From the NCBI GenBank assembly GCA_033064195.1, contig JARBJD010000355.1:1-64000 (forward strand): a stretch of DNA of 64,000 nucleotides, written 5' to 3'. Below are positions 43,625-56,565 of the stretch, piece by piece (position 1 is the first letter of the stretch; each line of letters opens with the position of its first letter). This stretch comes from Blattamonas nauphoetae (lineage: Eukaryota; Preaxostyla; Oxymonadida). The position numbers and the translations under genes are program-made. The notes beneath the pieces were generated by a model that saw only the letters and a list, made by a program, of their open reading frames with translations, searched no databases and was not told where the DNA came from.

Positions 43625-44714
43625 ATGAAAGGAACTTCAAACCAACTTAGTGGAATGGACAAGAAGCCATGTCGCGAGGTGCGCGTGGCTGTTCAGCATC
43701 GCCCTCGATGCAATTTCGAGCCATACCAACGCAAAATTCTGAAGGACTTTGTGGACACAGCTGGCCACACTTCACCGAGCACAGCTGAAAAGGCCCAGTA
43801 TGCTCATTTTTCTTCCCTCCTTACTTCTCTCTCTTCTTTTTTCAGACTCGCTGCATCGGTATCTCTTTTTCATCTTCTTCATCTGTTTGTTTCTCAAGAC
43901 CGGACTAACTGTCTCTCAAATCTGTTTCTCTTTTTCTTTTCATCATTTTTCTCGTTCTACACGTTTTCGTAGCAAATTGGTTCGGTCTGTTGCGACTGCG
44001 ATCGGTTTGGTTCTCCAATCATTTTCTTCTTTCATCATCAAACTCGTTATCCTTTCAGAAACAGCAAAAACAGCCCAAATACATGGCTTCAAGATCAACC
44101 GATGCCACGAACATCACCCCAACTTGCCCACAGACTTCTGCTACGACATTTCCTCTATCGGTCCCCCCGCAAGGACACTTCGGCCTCCTCACGCACGTGA
44201 GTGAGATTCTGGTGAACAAGGAAATAACTATCCCTCCTCAGCCATCAGAGATACCGCTCTCGTATCAACGTTTGTCCTTCACTTGTTTTCTTCCTCTTTT
44301 TCTTTGATTTTTGTTGCTTTCTGTTTGTTATCTTCAGATCCGACACTCAATCCTCCCATATTTCTAAATCTGAGTGCTTCGTCACTCACATTTCCAGTTC
44401 TCACCACCGACACCATCCATTCCTTTCCAACTCAACACACTCCACCAACACCAGTCGCAGACGAAATCAGCAGTGCGCCCAACCCATTCGACTCATTTTC
44501 AGAAATTACACCGCCCTTACACGCGACTGATGAAGACAGATTGTTATGGATTCTCAGTTTGTCAAACGAAGAGAGGTACCGTGCTGGCTGTGGCTTTGTT
44601 CTCTCGTTACTTCTCGAATTTATCGACCTGCGCTACCAAAGCCAGATAGCGCAACAGGAATGCCACGATCCGAACGACCAGCTTCTCCTCCCCACAACAG
44701 GCGTGCATCCATAA
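43625..44714 (+). CDS. unidentified multi-exon protein
   Basis: About 270 aa in four or so exons: 43625-43798, a 13-nt microexon (about 43846-43858), 44060-44273 and 44339-44714. Introns begin GTATGC, GTATCT and GTTTGT and end CAG after pyrimidine tracts; these choices keep one frame. The N-terminus is basic (KKPCREVRVAVQHRPRC), the middle is Ser/Thr/Pro-rich and probably disordered, and the C-terminus forms a helix (EERYRAGCGFVLSLLLEF). No family recognised. The microexon is the weakest element. The gene is followed closely by an ARM-like pseudogene on the same strand. Confidence 0.45.
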
Positions 44715-44832
44715 TCCTGAACTTTCTCGTTCTTATTTGTTTTTGTCCACACACACACTCACGTCAGATCCAAACCTTAAATTGTCCTCGTTTTGTGAAA
44801 AGTGAGATCAACCCTGACTTTCGTTCTCTTGA

Positions 44833-46198
44833 TTGTTCGCGAAGCAGCAAGTGTCAATTCACACAAATGTCTTTCCATTCGACATTCGTTCTCAACGTGA
44901 AGAATCGCATCATCCCATCCATGCGAAATCTCTCCCGAAGAGCCAACGTGCTCACACAAAGTCAAAATCGTTGCGAATCGATGGTGTTCCAATCAAAGGG
45001 CCTCCACCGATGAAGAGGAAGTCCAAACAAGGCTCACTTCTCTCTTCACAAAATCGTGCAATTCAAGATGAAGCAAGCTCCGCGAGCAAAGTCACACACG
45101 GGAACATGCACACCCTTCGCCAACAAGAATCCATCGCAACACGTCACTCAGCCTCTCCAACGACAGTTTCACATCACCAACCTACTCCTGGATATATCAA
45201 GCTTTCCTCTCCCTTCCTGAGCTGGTGTCAGAATGAACCTGTCGCAGCTGATCGTGTTTCGCCACTCTTCGTCTCTCTTGTGTCCCTGGTCAGAGACAAC
45301 ATCCCTTTTGATGACTCGCTTCTTCGAAAAGTGACAAGCTTCTTATCAGTGCTCAAACCTACCAGTAATCTCTCGATCCTCGTCAAGGATTTCAAGAAGA
45401 AACCCAGACCGAACAGCACAGACTCCGTCCCACTCTTTATTCATTCGATGGCAGTGCTCTTATCCTCGTCGCATGCTTCAATTATCCGGGACGTTTTCGC
45501 TTACCTTCATCGTTACCTCACGTCTTGTTCAGCCCCCATCCAATTAAACCTGTTGAACTCCGACCTCATTTCCATCATCTTCTCGACCCATTGTCTGAAG
45601 GATCTCTCTGCCCTCGATGACCAGCTCATTCTGAGACCTAATCCCGATTCTCAAATTGTACTCCCCAACCTCCTCCATCCGAGGAATGATGTTACAGCTT
45701 CTTGCTAGTTCCCACGCTGACGGTGAGTCGATCCAAGACTTGATGTTGCATAAAGTGTTGATTCAAATGGAACCATCTCTGGTCCAGATCAGTCCCAATC
45801 GTCACCTTTTGTTGTGGGACGAATAATGCTTTGAAATAACGGGATTACTGTCCATTAGCTGCGAAGCAAGTGCATTCTACCAACCAACACTGGAATTCAT
45901 TTGCTCCTCTCGCATCCCCATCGTCATCCAGCCACTTCTGACCGAAGTGGAAAATGAAGACGCGCTTCAGCACTTTCTCCTGACTTTTGCGTTATTCATG
46001 AACAAATGGAAGACAGACGGAGCGGAAATAATGCACAGAGGGAAGAACTTACAGCAGATGCTCGAACGCGAAGGTTTCAGAGATGGCCTAGAACAAACAC
46101 GACTTCAGCACCAATCGACGATAAAAGGCAAATTTCTGAGGTGGCATTCTTTCGAGATTATGGGACACTTGGGAATGAACTTTCCTCAGCCGCGATAA
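44833..46198 (+). pseudogene. ARM-like family gene (copy A5), broken
   Basis: Close paralogue of the intact copy at 58964-60391. A stretch from about 44850 (VSIHTNVFPFDIRSQREESH) is identical at protein level for roughly 45 residues, then 75-85% similar. The frame ends early at 45708, after ALDDQLILRP. The rest of the family (LVQISPN, STLEF-like and MLEREGFRDGLEQ blocks) follows in shifted frames to 46198. The unique N-terminal exon of the intact copy is missing; a TTG is the only start-like codon. Several small indels and a central deletion separate it from its paralogue. Confidence 0.65.
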
Positions 46199-46269
46199 AC
46201 CAGATCTGAAACCACAATCTTACTCTCGTTGTCCTCCTCTGATTTCACACCAAGTTGCTCCAACGAAAG

Positions 46270-46450
46270 TGAACTCTGATCGTGCAATCCATCATTCTTC
46301 ATTTCACGAACATACAGCTGTGTTCGTCGCTTGTGTTCATTCATCACTTTGAAGTCGTTTTCTTCTTCCTTGTCATTGATTTCGGATTTCTTTGTTCGCT
46401 CGCACCTTGTTGTGCACTTCAAGCTTTTCAGTCGATTCCTGGATCCTCCC
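46270..46450 (+). repeat. conserved ARM-family 3' flank (copy 2)
   Basis: Nearly the same sequence as 60460-60640 (ACAGCTGTGTTCGTCGCTTG through CAAGCTTTTCAGTCGATTCC) and, inverted, as about 2000-1800. Stronger conservation than the coding part next to it suggests recent exchange or a functional 3' element. Confidence 0.6.
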
Positions 46451-46454
46451 CATC

Positions 46455-46834
46455 CACCCTTCCTTGTTGATGGCGATCGCGTCTTCGAGTGGTCGCGCAT
46501 CCCCTTCTGCGGATGAGCACAACCCACACGAATTGCATGTCGATTGGTTTCATCGAAGCCATCCACGCCACGTTGAGTCTGTCAAACCTGAGTTCATCCT
46601 ACTTCTGCCCAAAATGAGTCGGACACACTCCGGCCGAGATTTTTGGACGAATGTGAACCGAATGAAATGAGAACTTGGATGGGCTGATTATTCCTTTTGT
46701 TTTGATTCTTTTGCTGTTATCTTTTTGTCTCTAAGCCTCATCAAAATATCACATTCCGCGTCACAACACCATTTCGTCTCAAAATCGCGATATGAAGAGA
46801 TATTTTGAATGTATCGAACAGATTGTTTGTCATA
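46455..46834. other. intergenic stretch, no gene seen
   Basis: Open frames are short and unlike any family. The left part still resembles the ARM flank copy near 1740-1770. Confidence 0.35.
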
Positions 46835-48146
46835 CAGGGTGTCCCATTAATCTTGGAAAATTGACTTCTTGGAATCAACTTCATGTTTTAAGATTCTTCA
46901 TTTTTCTCACATAATCCTCTGAGCAACTGTCACTGTGAAAATGAACATGAAGAGTATTGGTTCAATGTGAAGTGAGAACAGAACGATCCAAAAACATGAA
47001 ATTTTCCCCAACAATTATTCTGAATGATATGGGCAGCTTGGTTAAACCACATAACTTTCGGGCAGTGAGAAGCAAGATACTGAAGATGTATGGCATGGAG
47101 AGCGTTTGGCAAATGGCGAGCTGGTCCACGAGAGCGAACTTGAAACCATCCATATCATGAAAAGTGGAGACAAATAACAACGGCAAGGCTGTCCAGTGAA
47201 GAGAAAACAGTCTGAATGAATGTATTTTTGAAGTAGAAAGGAAGATGACGATACCTGTCAATTCTGGAAGTGACGTCCAAAACGAGGATGTGAGATATCC
47301 AAAAATCGACGTCATCTCACGTTTAAATTGATGTCAAGTGAACAGTTCGCGATCTGAAAGATGATATCTTGTTGTGGCTGAATATATCGCAATCAATACA
47401 GGGCTTGGAGATCGGGTGTCCGATTGATGTGGATTGGCCCTGATCGGACATCTGGTGCAGATAAAGAGAAAATACTAGAGATAAAATGAGTGAGAGATAC
47501 AGACTATTTTGAGATCTGGACGGATGACGTCATCGATTTACATCGCCAGTGAGGAGAATTGTGTTTTTGGGGATTTTTGGCACATGGCACTCATTGTCAC
47601 GTTCCGCTGCTTCAAATGAATGCGTCCCACTGTTCGATTCGTTCTGGATACGTACAATTGGTTACGCGAGAGACGACAGTCAAAAAGTGGAATTATGATG
47701 ATCGCTAAGAATAGGTGGCAGACTGAATCATATCTGGGCTTCGTCATATCTCAGAAACAGAGAGAATGACAGGCTAAGATGAATGTCTCATGAATGTAAT
47801 ATTTGGATGGCGAAGGATTGATGATAAACGGACTTTGGATTGACCAATCAGAGATGAAGAAGAACAACTAGAAAGATTCAGAGAAGAGATACAACAACGA
47901 GTGTGTTACAAAGAAAAGGCAAACCACTCACAAAGAATCTCTCAAGAAATCAGCTTCACAATGTTAGAGATGGCTGCTGTCGTGATCGTGAGTGTGTTGG
48001 ATAAGGTTCGGTAATTTCCTTCATGGTTCCTTTGTTCATCCAAAAGGTGACAAGTGAGCTGATGACTTCATATCACAATATGATTTATTCCAAAACAGCG
48101 TCGTTTTTTCGTAATTCTGAAAAACCAAGACTTATGGGACACCCTG
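46835..48146. mobile_element. mariner/Tc1-type transposon, 1,312 bp, decayed
   Basis: Terminal inverted repeats CAGGGTGTCCCATWARTCTT, flanked by TA (46833-46834 and 48147-48148). The CAGGGTGTCCCA end and the 1.3-kb length are typical of mariner-like elements. No intact transposase is present; frames inside are short and I could not place the catalytic residues, so it is an old or non-autonomous copy. Confidence 0.7.
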
Positions 48147-48148
48147 TA

Positions 48149-48469
48149 CGAGCAAAGTGTTCATCCAATGAACTAATGGTGAACAAGTCGCCTCAGTATT
48201 TCTAAATTTTCACAGAACCGAGTTGAGACCATCGCTTCTTCAATCGGCAATAAAAACATCCAATCATCTCAGTTGTCGATTGCCCATCACATTCTGGCAC
48301 CGATAGCCAAGATGCTCGGGTCGATTCGAATCGTGAAGTGCTCTGTTAAACAGGATCCAAAGAATCATGAAAATCTCGAAAGATGAACAGGCAAAAAGAC
48401 CCAATCCACAAACTGGGCAACAATTGACAGATCCACCACGACAAGCGGGGAAGACGGGGCGCGTTCGCT
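48149..48469. other. intergenic stretch, no gene seen
   Basis: About 320 bp between the mariner end and a possible membrane-protein gene. Nothing recognised. Confidence 0.35.
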
Positions 48470-49010
48470 TCACGAAGAGAGGAGCGGATCGGTCTCCCTT
48501 GTTCGGCCTCGCAAATCTGTTGAGTTCACAGAATACACCCCAGCACTGCTGCTTCTGGAGTCTGCCGAATTCTCAGAGTGCGAGGAGGTGGAGTGGGGCT
48601 GGCGGGAGCGATTGTGTTTCTTCGGCTTGGAGGACAGGATGGAGGAGCAGAGGAGGATAAACAATGTCGGCAGTCCTTCCCAGAGAACTTGGAGAAGAGT
48701 GAAAAGCCACGAGAAGCCAGTACTAAGAAAAGAGTGTGAAAGAGGAGAGATGGAAGATGTGATGGGACAGGTCCACGAATGATACAACTAAACAAAGGGA
48801 ATTGAGTAGCATACCATCCCTTCCTTCGCTGGGAGGGGTCGGGGGAGGAGAAACATCGTTGGAATGCGGAGTACAGATACGCTGAAATTCGGTTGGTGTT
48901 TGTGAGGCGAAGCAGTGAGTACAGAAACCGAAGAAGGAAAATCAAGAGAATCAGCACGGAAAACACAATCAGAGCGCGGATCCGCATTTCGAGTGAAGGC
49001 AATGCGAATG
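48470..49010 (-). CDS. possible multi-pass membrane protein (incomplete model)
   Basis: Two hydrophobic blocks are visible: MRIRALIVFSVLILLIFLL followed by LRFLYSLLRLTN (about 48990-48890), and FSWLFTLLQVLWEGLPTLFI (about 48720-48650). A soluble, Ser-rich tail ends near 48470 (RTRETDPLLSS). A 27-nt GTATGC...TTTAG intron (48814-48788 region) fits one frame, but the two hydrophobic parts then sit in different phases, so upstream exons or another splice site are missing. No family assigned. Confidence 0.3.
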
Positions 49011-52000
49011 AACGAGCTGGACAGGACAGCAACGGTGTCTGGGCATGCTCGAATGCTTCTGAGGGTCCACCACGTCGGATGATAGGACGTCGGTGACGTG
49101 TGAATAATTGCGGTTCTGACAGACGACCAGCCTTCATCAGCGCCTGTTCGAATTGAATCTCTGCTCGATTCGGAATGTTTTCGCAGACTCGTGAATGTTC
49201 TCATTGGTGTCCATCTCGTTCCCCACCACTCGCAGTTCGACACCATCGTCGGATGACAGGACGTCGGTGTCAGAAACGAACGAGGGACAGTAGCCAACGA
49301 TGGTTCAGCAGTTGAGGTGGAAGTCTGAGTTGAAGAGAGTGGAGAATGCCGGACACGATGCGCAGGCCAGCTTCGTAGTCATCCAAATGCAACGACTTCG
49401 CCACTGCCCACATCACAACATCAACTGCGTCCATCTGAGACAGAATTCTGTGCACAGATGGGCCAGTGTTAGCGACGATGTTGGAAAGCGCGAGGAGAGC
49501 AACCGAGACGAAGGCAGGGAAGGGTGAGCTAGGAAAGAGAGAAGACGGAGATGGGAGGAAACAGTGGGCAGAGCTTGAGTGACGAAAAGAAAAGAAAGAT
49601 GATGGCGACAATCTGTGTTGGACATACAAGCAATCGCAAAGGAGTTTCCTGACAAATTTGCGAACATACGCCTCATCGAAATAATCAACTGGAAGGAGAT
49701 GAAAACGAGCAAGGCAGACATTGCCAGAGTCCCATCCGAGCGACCATGCACAAACACTCCAAATCAACTGGTCTGCTGATTCCTTCATGATCGGTTGGGT
49801 CGATTGACCATTGGGCCCGGCCAACAACACTATTCTTCAATGTTAAGAGCTCGCAACTTTCGAGACTTCGGTTGGAGAAAGCGGATGGAGTGATAAAGCG
49901 AAGGAGTGGATTTTCGAAGCCTTTCGGAAGCCACGTGTTGGTCAGACGCAGATATCGAAGTATGACAGCCAATCGTGAAGTGTCTTCATATTTGCTCCCG
50001 TTAGGGATGAGATGAGAGAAGAGAGTCTGAGTGAGGTGTTGGTAGAGTTGCCCATCACCGAAAGGCGCACAGAAACTGACGAAATCGGAGAAGGTGGCCA
50101 AGAAGTCAACGTCAAGACCTTGAGACGAATTGTGGAAGCTGATTAATGAATCAAGAAACGGGCCGAACTGTGGCGGAGGGTGTGCAGCGTAAAGGATCAA
50201 GAGAGGATTGTTGGTATCTCTGAATTGTGAGAAGGAGGTGAGAAGAATGCGAATAGTTTTTTGAGGTGGATCGTCGTCGGCGTGGATCATCGTCATGAGA
50301 TCGAGGTGCCAGAGGTGAGAAATGAAGAAAGGGTGGAGAATGACGAGGAGGGAGGTTGAGTCGAAGTGGTTGTTTTTCACTCCCAAACTGAGGAAGTGAA
50401 GTTGGCTGCTAATACGTCTGTCACAGCGATGGCGAATAAAACGCCCCAGAAGAAGATCTGAAAACGGTTTCGTGTCTGTGTTTCGAGTGAGTGGGATGAG
50501 GAAGGGGCTCACTTCATCAAGCGCGACAGGTTGGGGTGCCGTGGAAGCATAGAGTTCGGTGATCTGTGGAGGGAGTGGTCGGTTTATCGTGAGCGAAAAG
50601 ACGACGATCGATGTGAAAAGCGAGGTAAGGTAATCGATGTCTGGTGCTTTGCTGAAGTTGGTGACTTCTTCGGGTGTGAGGGAGAAGAGAGTATAATTAT
50701 CCACCAATCGACCAACTATCACTTTTGGGTTGAAGACATCCACACTGCAGCGATTTCGGAACAGAACCACAGCGTCACGGACGAAGACAATGTGCGCGAG
50801 TCGAACATTGTAGTCCATTGTTTTGAAACTCGACAGATGCGTCCAATTCACATCCGAATAAGAAAAAGTCTCAGAACTGCGCAACATAGTTAAGTGCACA
50901 CGGAGCAGAAAAGCGACTTGGTAATGGTTTCGATCGAGAAACGCATCTTTCAGATTCCATAACACTCGTTGTTGGAGCACACAATCAAAGTGTCCTTCGA
51001 AGAGAATGAGAAGAAGGAGGAATGAGCTCTGGCAACACTGTGCGTGATCTCCACAAAGACAATCACAGAGCTGGTCAACGAAACTGTGGGTAAGATCAAG
51101 ATGGTCGACTCGACCTGTCTTCTGGAGAATGTTGATGCACCTTTGGAGTCTTTTTTCAAGTGTGTTGTTGTCCTCGGTGTTGAAGAGTGTGTGATCGAAC
51201 TGTTCTTTCACGTCTATTTGGGAGCGTTCGATGACAAACCCCAAATCGACAGAGTAGTTCCATGAAAAATTGTGTTTTTTCAAAGCCTTAGAGTTGATCT
51301 CGTGGAGAGAAACCTGAATTTGTCTTTCTTCTTCTGTTTGTCGAGTGAACTTTGATGTGTCATCCTCCGGTGCGAAGTCTGGGAAGCAATTGGTGGGTCC
51401 AAAAGCGATCGGAGAGAGTTGGATTGTGTTGACTGAAGTGTGGGAGAGTCGTCGTCCGCGCAATTCTCCACCAGCACGTTGGGAATCCAGTGGATTTGGA
51501 GTCGAAGTTTGAAGCGAGTTGGTTCGATTCGACACCAACGATAGCTCGGTCGACAAGATGGATCCATTTTCATGCGCCAGGAATTCAGAAACGAAGCTCT
51601 CCTGACTTCCATAAATCGGTTCTGATCGGGACGACACTGTTGGTGCTTCAGGATCGAGGCGTTGGATTTGGTATGAACTGATGGGATCACCTGCCAAGCG
51701 ATAGGTTCCTTCCAAAGTGGTGAAGCGATGTTGAGATTCAGCAAGAATCGATGAACGAGCTATTTTGAAGATGTCATCCGTCAGAAACGTGGTGTCGAGC
51801 TTAAAAGGCGGAGAGAAGAGAAAAGGGTGACTGACAATTCGGATGTGACAAACCTCTTTCTCGCTGTCTTTCGCTCTTCTGCGAAGAGTAACAACAAAAT
51901 CTTGCCAAACAGATTCCTCATCGTTGTCCAACAGAGCACGACATTCTGAGAGAAGTTGAAACAGCACTCGTGAAAGGGAGTCCTTCAGAAGAGGCAGATC

Positions 52001-53984
52001 AAATTGTTGGTTCGGGACTTGACTGTACCAGACCTCCAAGTCATGTAGAATGTCAGAAACCCATTGATTTGTATTCGAGAGGGGAGAAGAGGGGAGATTG
52101 TTGGTATCTATGTCCATGATTGATGGAAACGACTTCAAGTCATCGTGGCTGATTGGGTGAAGATGAAAGGTGTTCATAATGGAGGTAATGGCCGAGAGCC
52201 CGATAGAGTGGAAGATGGCATTGACTCTGATTGACGGGATGACGATGAGATGGTGCTCTTCCAAAGTGTCGACCAGCTCGACAAAAAATGATGTGACTCG
52301 CCCAATTTCAGACGTAACGGGAAAATTGTGCTCCACAGCAACGGGGGAGGCTCGCAAAGAAGAGAGGGGATCTGAAAAGCGGAAAAGTCAGAAAATGAGT
52401 GGGAACAGGCAGTGACAGACTGACGAGAAAGCGGAAGAATCGGTTCACAACAATATCATCCCGTTGGAGAGGCGAATCAGCAACATGCAAGTTCAATCGA
52501 GCCTCCACTCCAAGAATACTCTCAATATACCACATCATCACGGTCTGAAGACATCAAGAATGACCAAACGAGAGGCATGCCTGTGACGAAACTGGATTCC
52601 CCTTCGACACCAAAAGTTTCATGAATTCCGAGAGAGTGATCACTTTCTCAAGAGACTTCACAAATATCGTTCCATCTTCCGATTGATGAGGCTCAGAGAG
52701 TGGAAGCAGAAAGGGGCCAGATGGACGGAGAGTAGCTTTGATATGGTTCACATCACTCCGTGAAACCACTTGGAATCGCATCAGAATCAGTGATTCCTGC
52801 GCAAAAGTGTAAATCTCGGTCAACAAAGGTCTGAGGAGAGAATGACTGTCTGGGTCTTTGATCGACGACAGTACGAACGGGTCTGGGAGACCAGAGATTG
52901 AGAGAAACTCATCTCCGGATGGTCCAGGATTTTTCTCCACAAATGAAAGATGGAGGTCGTGAAAACTTCGGACGATGAGGAGGTTCATGGCAGAATTGGG
53001 AAAGAAGGCTGAAAAATGGTTGGAGATGTTTGGAGTATAGCATCCACGTCTTGAAACGGGAGGAGAGGCTCAAGTCGCGGTTTGTTTGGATGAACATCCT
53101 CGATATCACTCCAATTTCGTGGGAAAAATCAGCTCTCAAGAAATCATGAATGCGTTGAGTGAGGTGCTTGTCATCAAGTTCATAGACAGGGCAACCACTG
53201 CCTGGACGGAGTACTGAAACGAGATGTGAGATAGAAGCACGAAAATCCAAACCAAGACATGCATGCCCACTCGTGTCAAACACAAACTCGTCTCTATTTT
53301 CAGGAAGGTCATCTGGGGCCGCTGCTCTCCCAATCACCGACTCCAGAAGCATCTCCAGAAAGAGACCAATCAAGTCCTGCTAACATCAGAGAAAGACGAG
53401 CAAACGAAGTCAATAGAGTCTTCGAAGAATCCTAGAATAGCGCCGGAGAGTGACTTCACAAAGGTCCTCATTGATCAGATACATACTGGTATGGCTCGAG
53501 GAACTGAGACCGAATTGTTCTCCCTCAATATTGCATTATTTCATTTTTCCTTCAAATTCACCAGTAAAAGTGGTCATTCTCCTTATTTTGGAAAAACACC
53601 GAGATAATCTAATATTCTGCAAAATGAAGTGCGGGTGTTTGCGATCAATTGTCCCTTGTCCTATCGAGTGGTCCTCTGTGACTCTCGTCCAACAAACTTC
53701 GCCTCCATCATGCGTATGTTCCTCTTCTTCATTATTTTCTTCCTTGTTTGCCTTTCTAGCGCGAATGAGTTTGTGGCATTCTGATCTCACAATTGGGCAA
53801 AGATGAGTTATTGAACCCTGAAAATGGTATGACATGCTAGTTTAAGTCTTTTAACCGTATTCTTCCATTTTAGTGGTAATTGTGCCTTTTTGTATCCTTT
53901 TAGAGGATGATCGCCAAAAACAGGCAAATTTTGTCCTAATTTGGCTAGATCTGTGACAACAAACAGGACAGGGGGAATTAAATA

Positions 53985-54534
53985 CCGACTTTGGGACTGT
54001 GGATGAATCTTCACCTTCCGCGATGGTTGAATTGGAGTCACATGAAAGATGTAAGGAAACTCGCGTATGTCCACCTACTGTGCGTCAGCCCTATCAGTCC
54101 ACTGAAGGAAATCAGGATTTGACTTAATTTTTCTTATTTTGTTTCAATGCGACCTGTTTGTACCGATCTTCATTGGAAAACAAAACAGAACCACTCAAAT
54201 CACAGATCAGAAGGAGAAACAAGTTCCAAATAAGCAAGATTGGACGTCCTCTTTGGAGAGAAATGCTGTTGAAGATATTATTTGTTCCTTCTAATGATTC
54301 CACATTTCACCAATCGCGATTGAATCTTTTTGCCTCAGTGTGAAGAGGACTTGGAAGAAAGAAAGGAGAAAAAGACATGAATGTGATGTGGAAGGAGTAG
54401 AAGTATAGGGAAAAGGAATAGAGACACGGTAAAGTGCAAATATCTGGTGTTTTCTGCGTTTCATTCTCGACCATCACGAAACTCCAACATAACCACATGT
54501 CAAGGTGGAAATTCATCCACAGTCCCAAAGTCGG
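53985..54534. mobile_element. 550-bp Tc1/mariner-type MITE
   Basis: Inverted ends CCGACTTTGGGACTGTGGAT (perfect for 24 bp, imperfect to about 33) with TA at 53983-53984 and 54535-54536. No coding sequence. It sits in the TA duplicated by the pogo element next to it. Confidence 0.75.
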
Positions 54535-54536
54535 TA

Positions 54537-56565
54537 CAGTCTGGCTCAAACCCGCCCACGCGGCTCTAACCCGCCCCCGCGTTTGGAGATGAAAATGGGA
54601 TCGATCGTGAAAATGAAAGTTTTCACTATTAACACATTGATTTTTAAATTCTTTCTCAATTCACCGTTCTCACATCATTTACAGATAGATTTACAAATAT
54701 TTCTCAAACAGAACACCGATAACGAATGATAAATGTTGGTGAGTGACTGATCAAATTTGTCGGAATTTTTGGTGAGGTGAGAGAATTTAGGAACTATCAT
54801 CGTCTCTATCCATATGTCGAGACATTTTTACGCTTGTTGTTGATGGAGTTGTCAGCGGCAAAGTTGTTTGTATGTACTTTTTCGGAGTTTTCTGCGATTC
54901 ATCACTTTGTCGAGATTCTTTCGTGTCGAATGAGTTCGTTTAATCTTTTTTGGGACAGGGACAGGTTGATCAGATGATGAGGAAGTATTTTGAGGAGCCA
55001 TATTGAGAACGGTTCCATAGTGAGAGACAGCTGACATGATTTGAGTGTCCTTCACAACCTCCGAGTAAATTGGAATTGGCTCTTCTTTGGCAGATACTTC
55101 TTGTGGAATTGTCGTAAAACGACATTGGGATCGAATGGGACGAGACCTGTCTCTCGGAAAGACGATAGAATGGTTTCAGGGTTGGAAGCACTGTGAACGG
55201 CGGAGACGAGTGCTGGATACATGGCTTTCCGATATTCAGAGGAAGTAGTGTGAGACTCAGAGATGAATGAGTCGTTGAGTGTGCGTTTGAAATTGGAAAA
55301 ACGAATCTGTCGCAAGGTTGGAGAAGTGATGTTGTGTGTGGGGGGAGTCTGAGAAGCACAATATTGAATGAATCTGCAAGTCTGTGAAGTCTAACATCAT
55401 TTCTAGACTGATGCCCGTCGAACAGAACGAGGGATTTCGCATTCGGCGGGTTTTTCTCTTCTTGCAACAATCTCTGGGAAGATCGATTTTTCCATGATCT
55501 CAACGAAAAGATCGGACGTCATCCATCCACTTTCAGTGTAATGCATCTGCATGTTGTGGGTTTCGATTCCACGGAATTCTGTCGCTGGCGTCTTCTTCGG
55601 CCACAAGATATGGGACTTGAGGATCGATCCATCAGCACACACAGAAATCAGTATGCTTGCGTTTTTGACTCGTTTCGCTTTGTTTATCACAGGTGGAGGG
55701 AGAGATGAGTCATGGACGCTGAAAGCGAATGAGTGATTGTCAATTCTGAGAGAGGACTCGTCCATGTTGAAAATGTTGCGGGTTTTGATTTTGAATTGTT
55801 TTGTGGTGTTTTCAAAAAGATTAAACCACGCACAAATATTTGAAACAGACAAAGCGGAAATTCTTTCAGGTTCCATAATTGTTACTGGCGAGGCTGAGAG
55901 AGAATCTGTGCGTTTGATGAAGGATCGGATGTACGATCTGTTCAGTGTAGGTGACTTCACCTCGTCTTTTACGTAAGAGGATTGTATCTCGCGTGCCTAT
56001 GAGTAAAATAGAGAAAAATTGAAAACATACAGGTTGGATTAAAGATGCAATTGGAACTTTTTTGTTCCCTTCCCCTTTCTTTTTTGCTATTTCTGCCAAT
56101 TCATGCTCGGCATCTTCACACAAGTAATGAGGGCGTCCTGCCCGTTGAATTGGACGATTTTCGCGAATTGCCTTGACAGCTCTTTTTACAGCGTCGTATG
56201 ATGCGTCACATATCTGGGCGCAGTCCTTCTTCGTGGCGCCGGTATTGAGGTGTAAATGTGCCGCCTTTTCGACTGGATTCGTCATAGAGCGGTATTCAAC
56301 CGTCCCCAGCTCACGATGAAGTGTCGTTCTGTCAGAATCTGATTTCATGAAAACTGTGGGGTTGATCAACGACGATTTTAAAGTATGCCGATGAATTCGT
56401 CAATATGAAACAACATTTCTTGATTATTAGTTTCGAAAAATGTGAGATTCAAAATAATAGGTGAAAGGTGGAAGAAAAGGAAAAAAGTGAAAATGCCTTG
56501 TGGTTCAGTGTTCCTGATGGCGCATGGGCGGGTTTGAGCCACGTGGGCGGGTTAGAACCAGACTG
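54537..56565. mobile_element. pogo-type DNA transposon, 2,029 bp
   Basis: Ends CAGTCTGGYTCWAACCCGCC, each with two copies of an AACCCGCCC box, flanked by TA (54535-54536 and 56566-56567). It encodes a DDE transposase on the minus strand. The target was the exact central TA of the palindromic element. Confidence 0.75.
55052..56369 (-). pseudogene. pogo/DDE_1-family transposase
   Basis: The N-terminal part (56369-56030) has an HTH-like DNA-binding region (CDASYDAVKRAVKAIRENRP). A 34-nt intron GTATGT...ATAG follows, then the DDE domain: first Asp in NMDESSLR, second in VLFDGHQSR, third in TSLLQPCD. This is the order and spacing of the pogo/Jerky DDE_1 group. Two frame changes, near 55440 and 55310, separate DDE segments that would otherwise be continuous, so this copy is inactive. 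The C-terminus (FRETGLVPFDPNVVLRQF) ends at 55052. Confidence 0.7.
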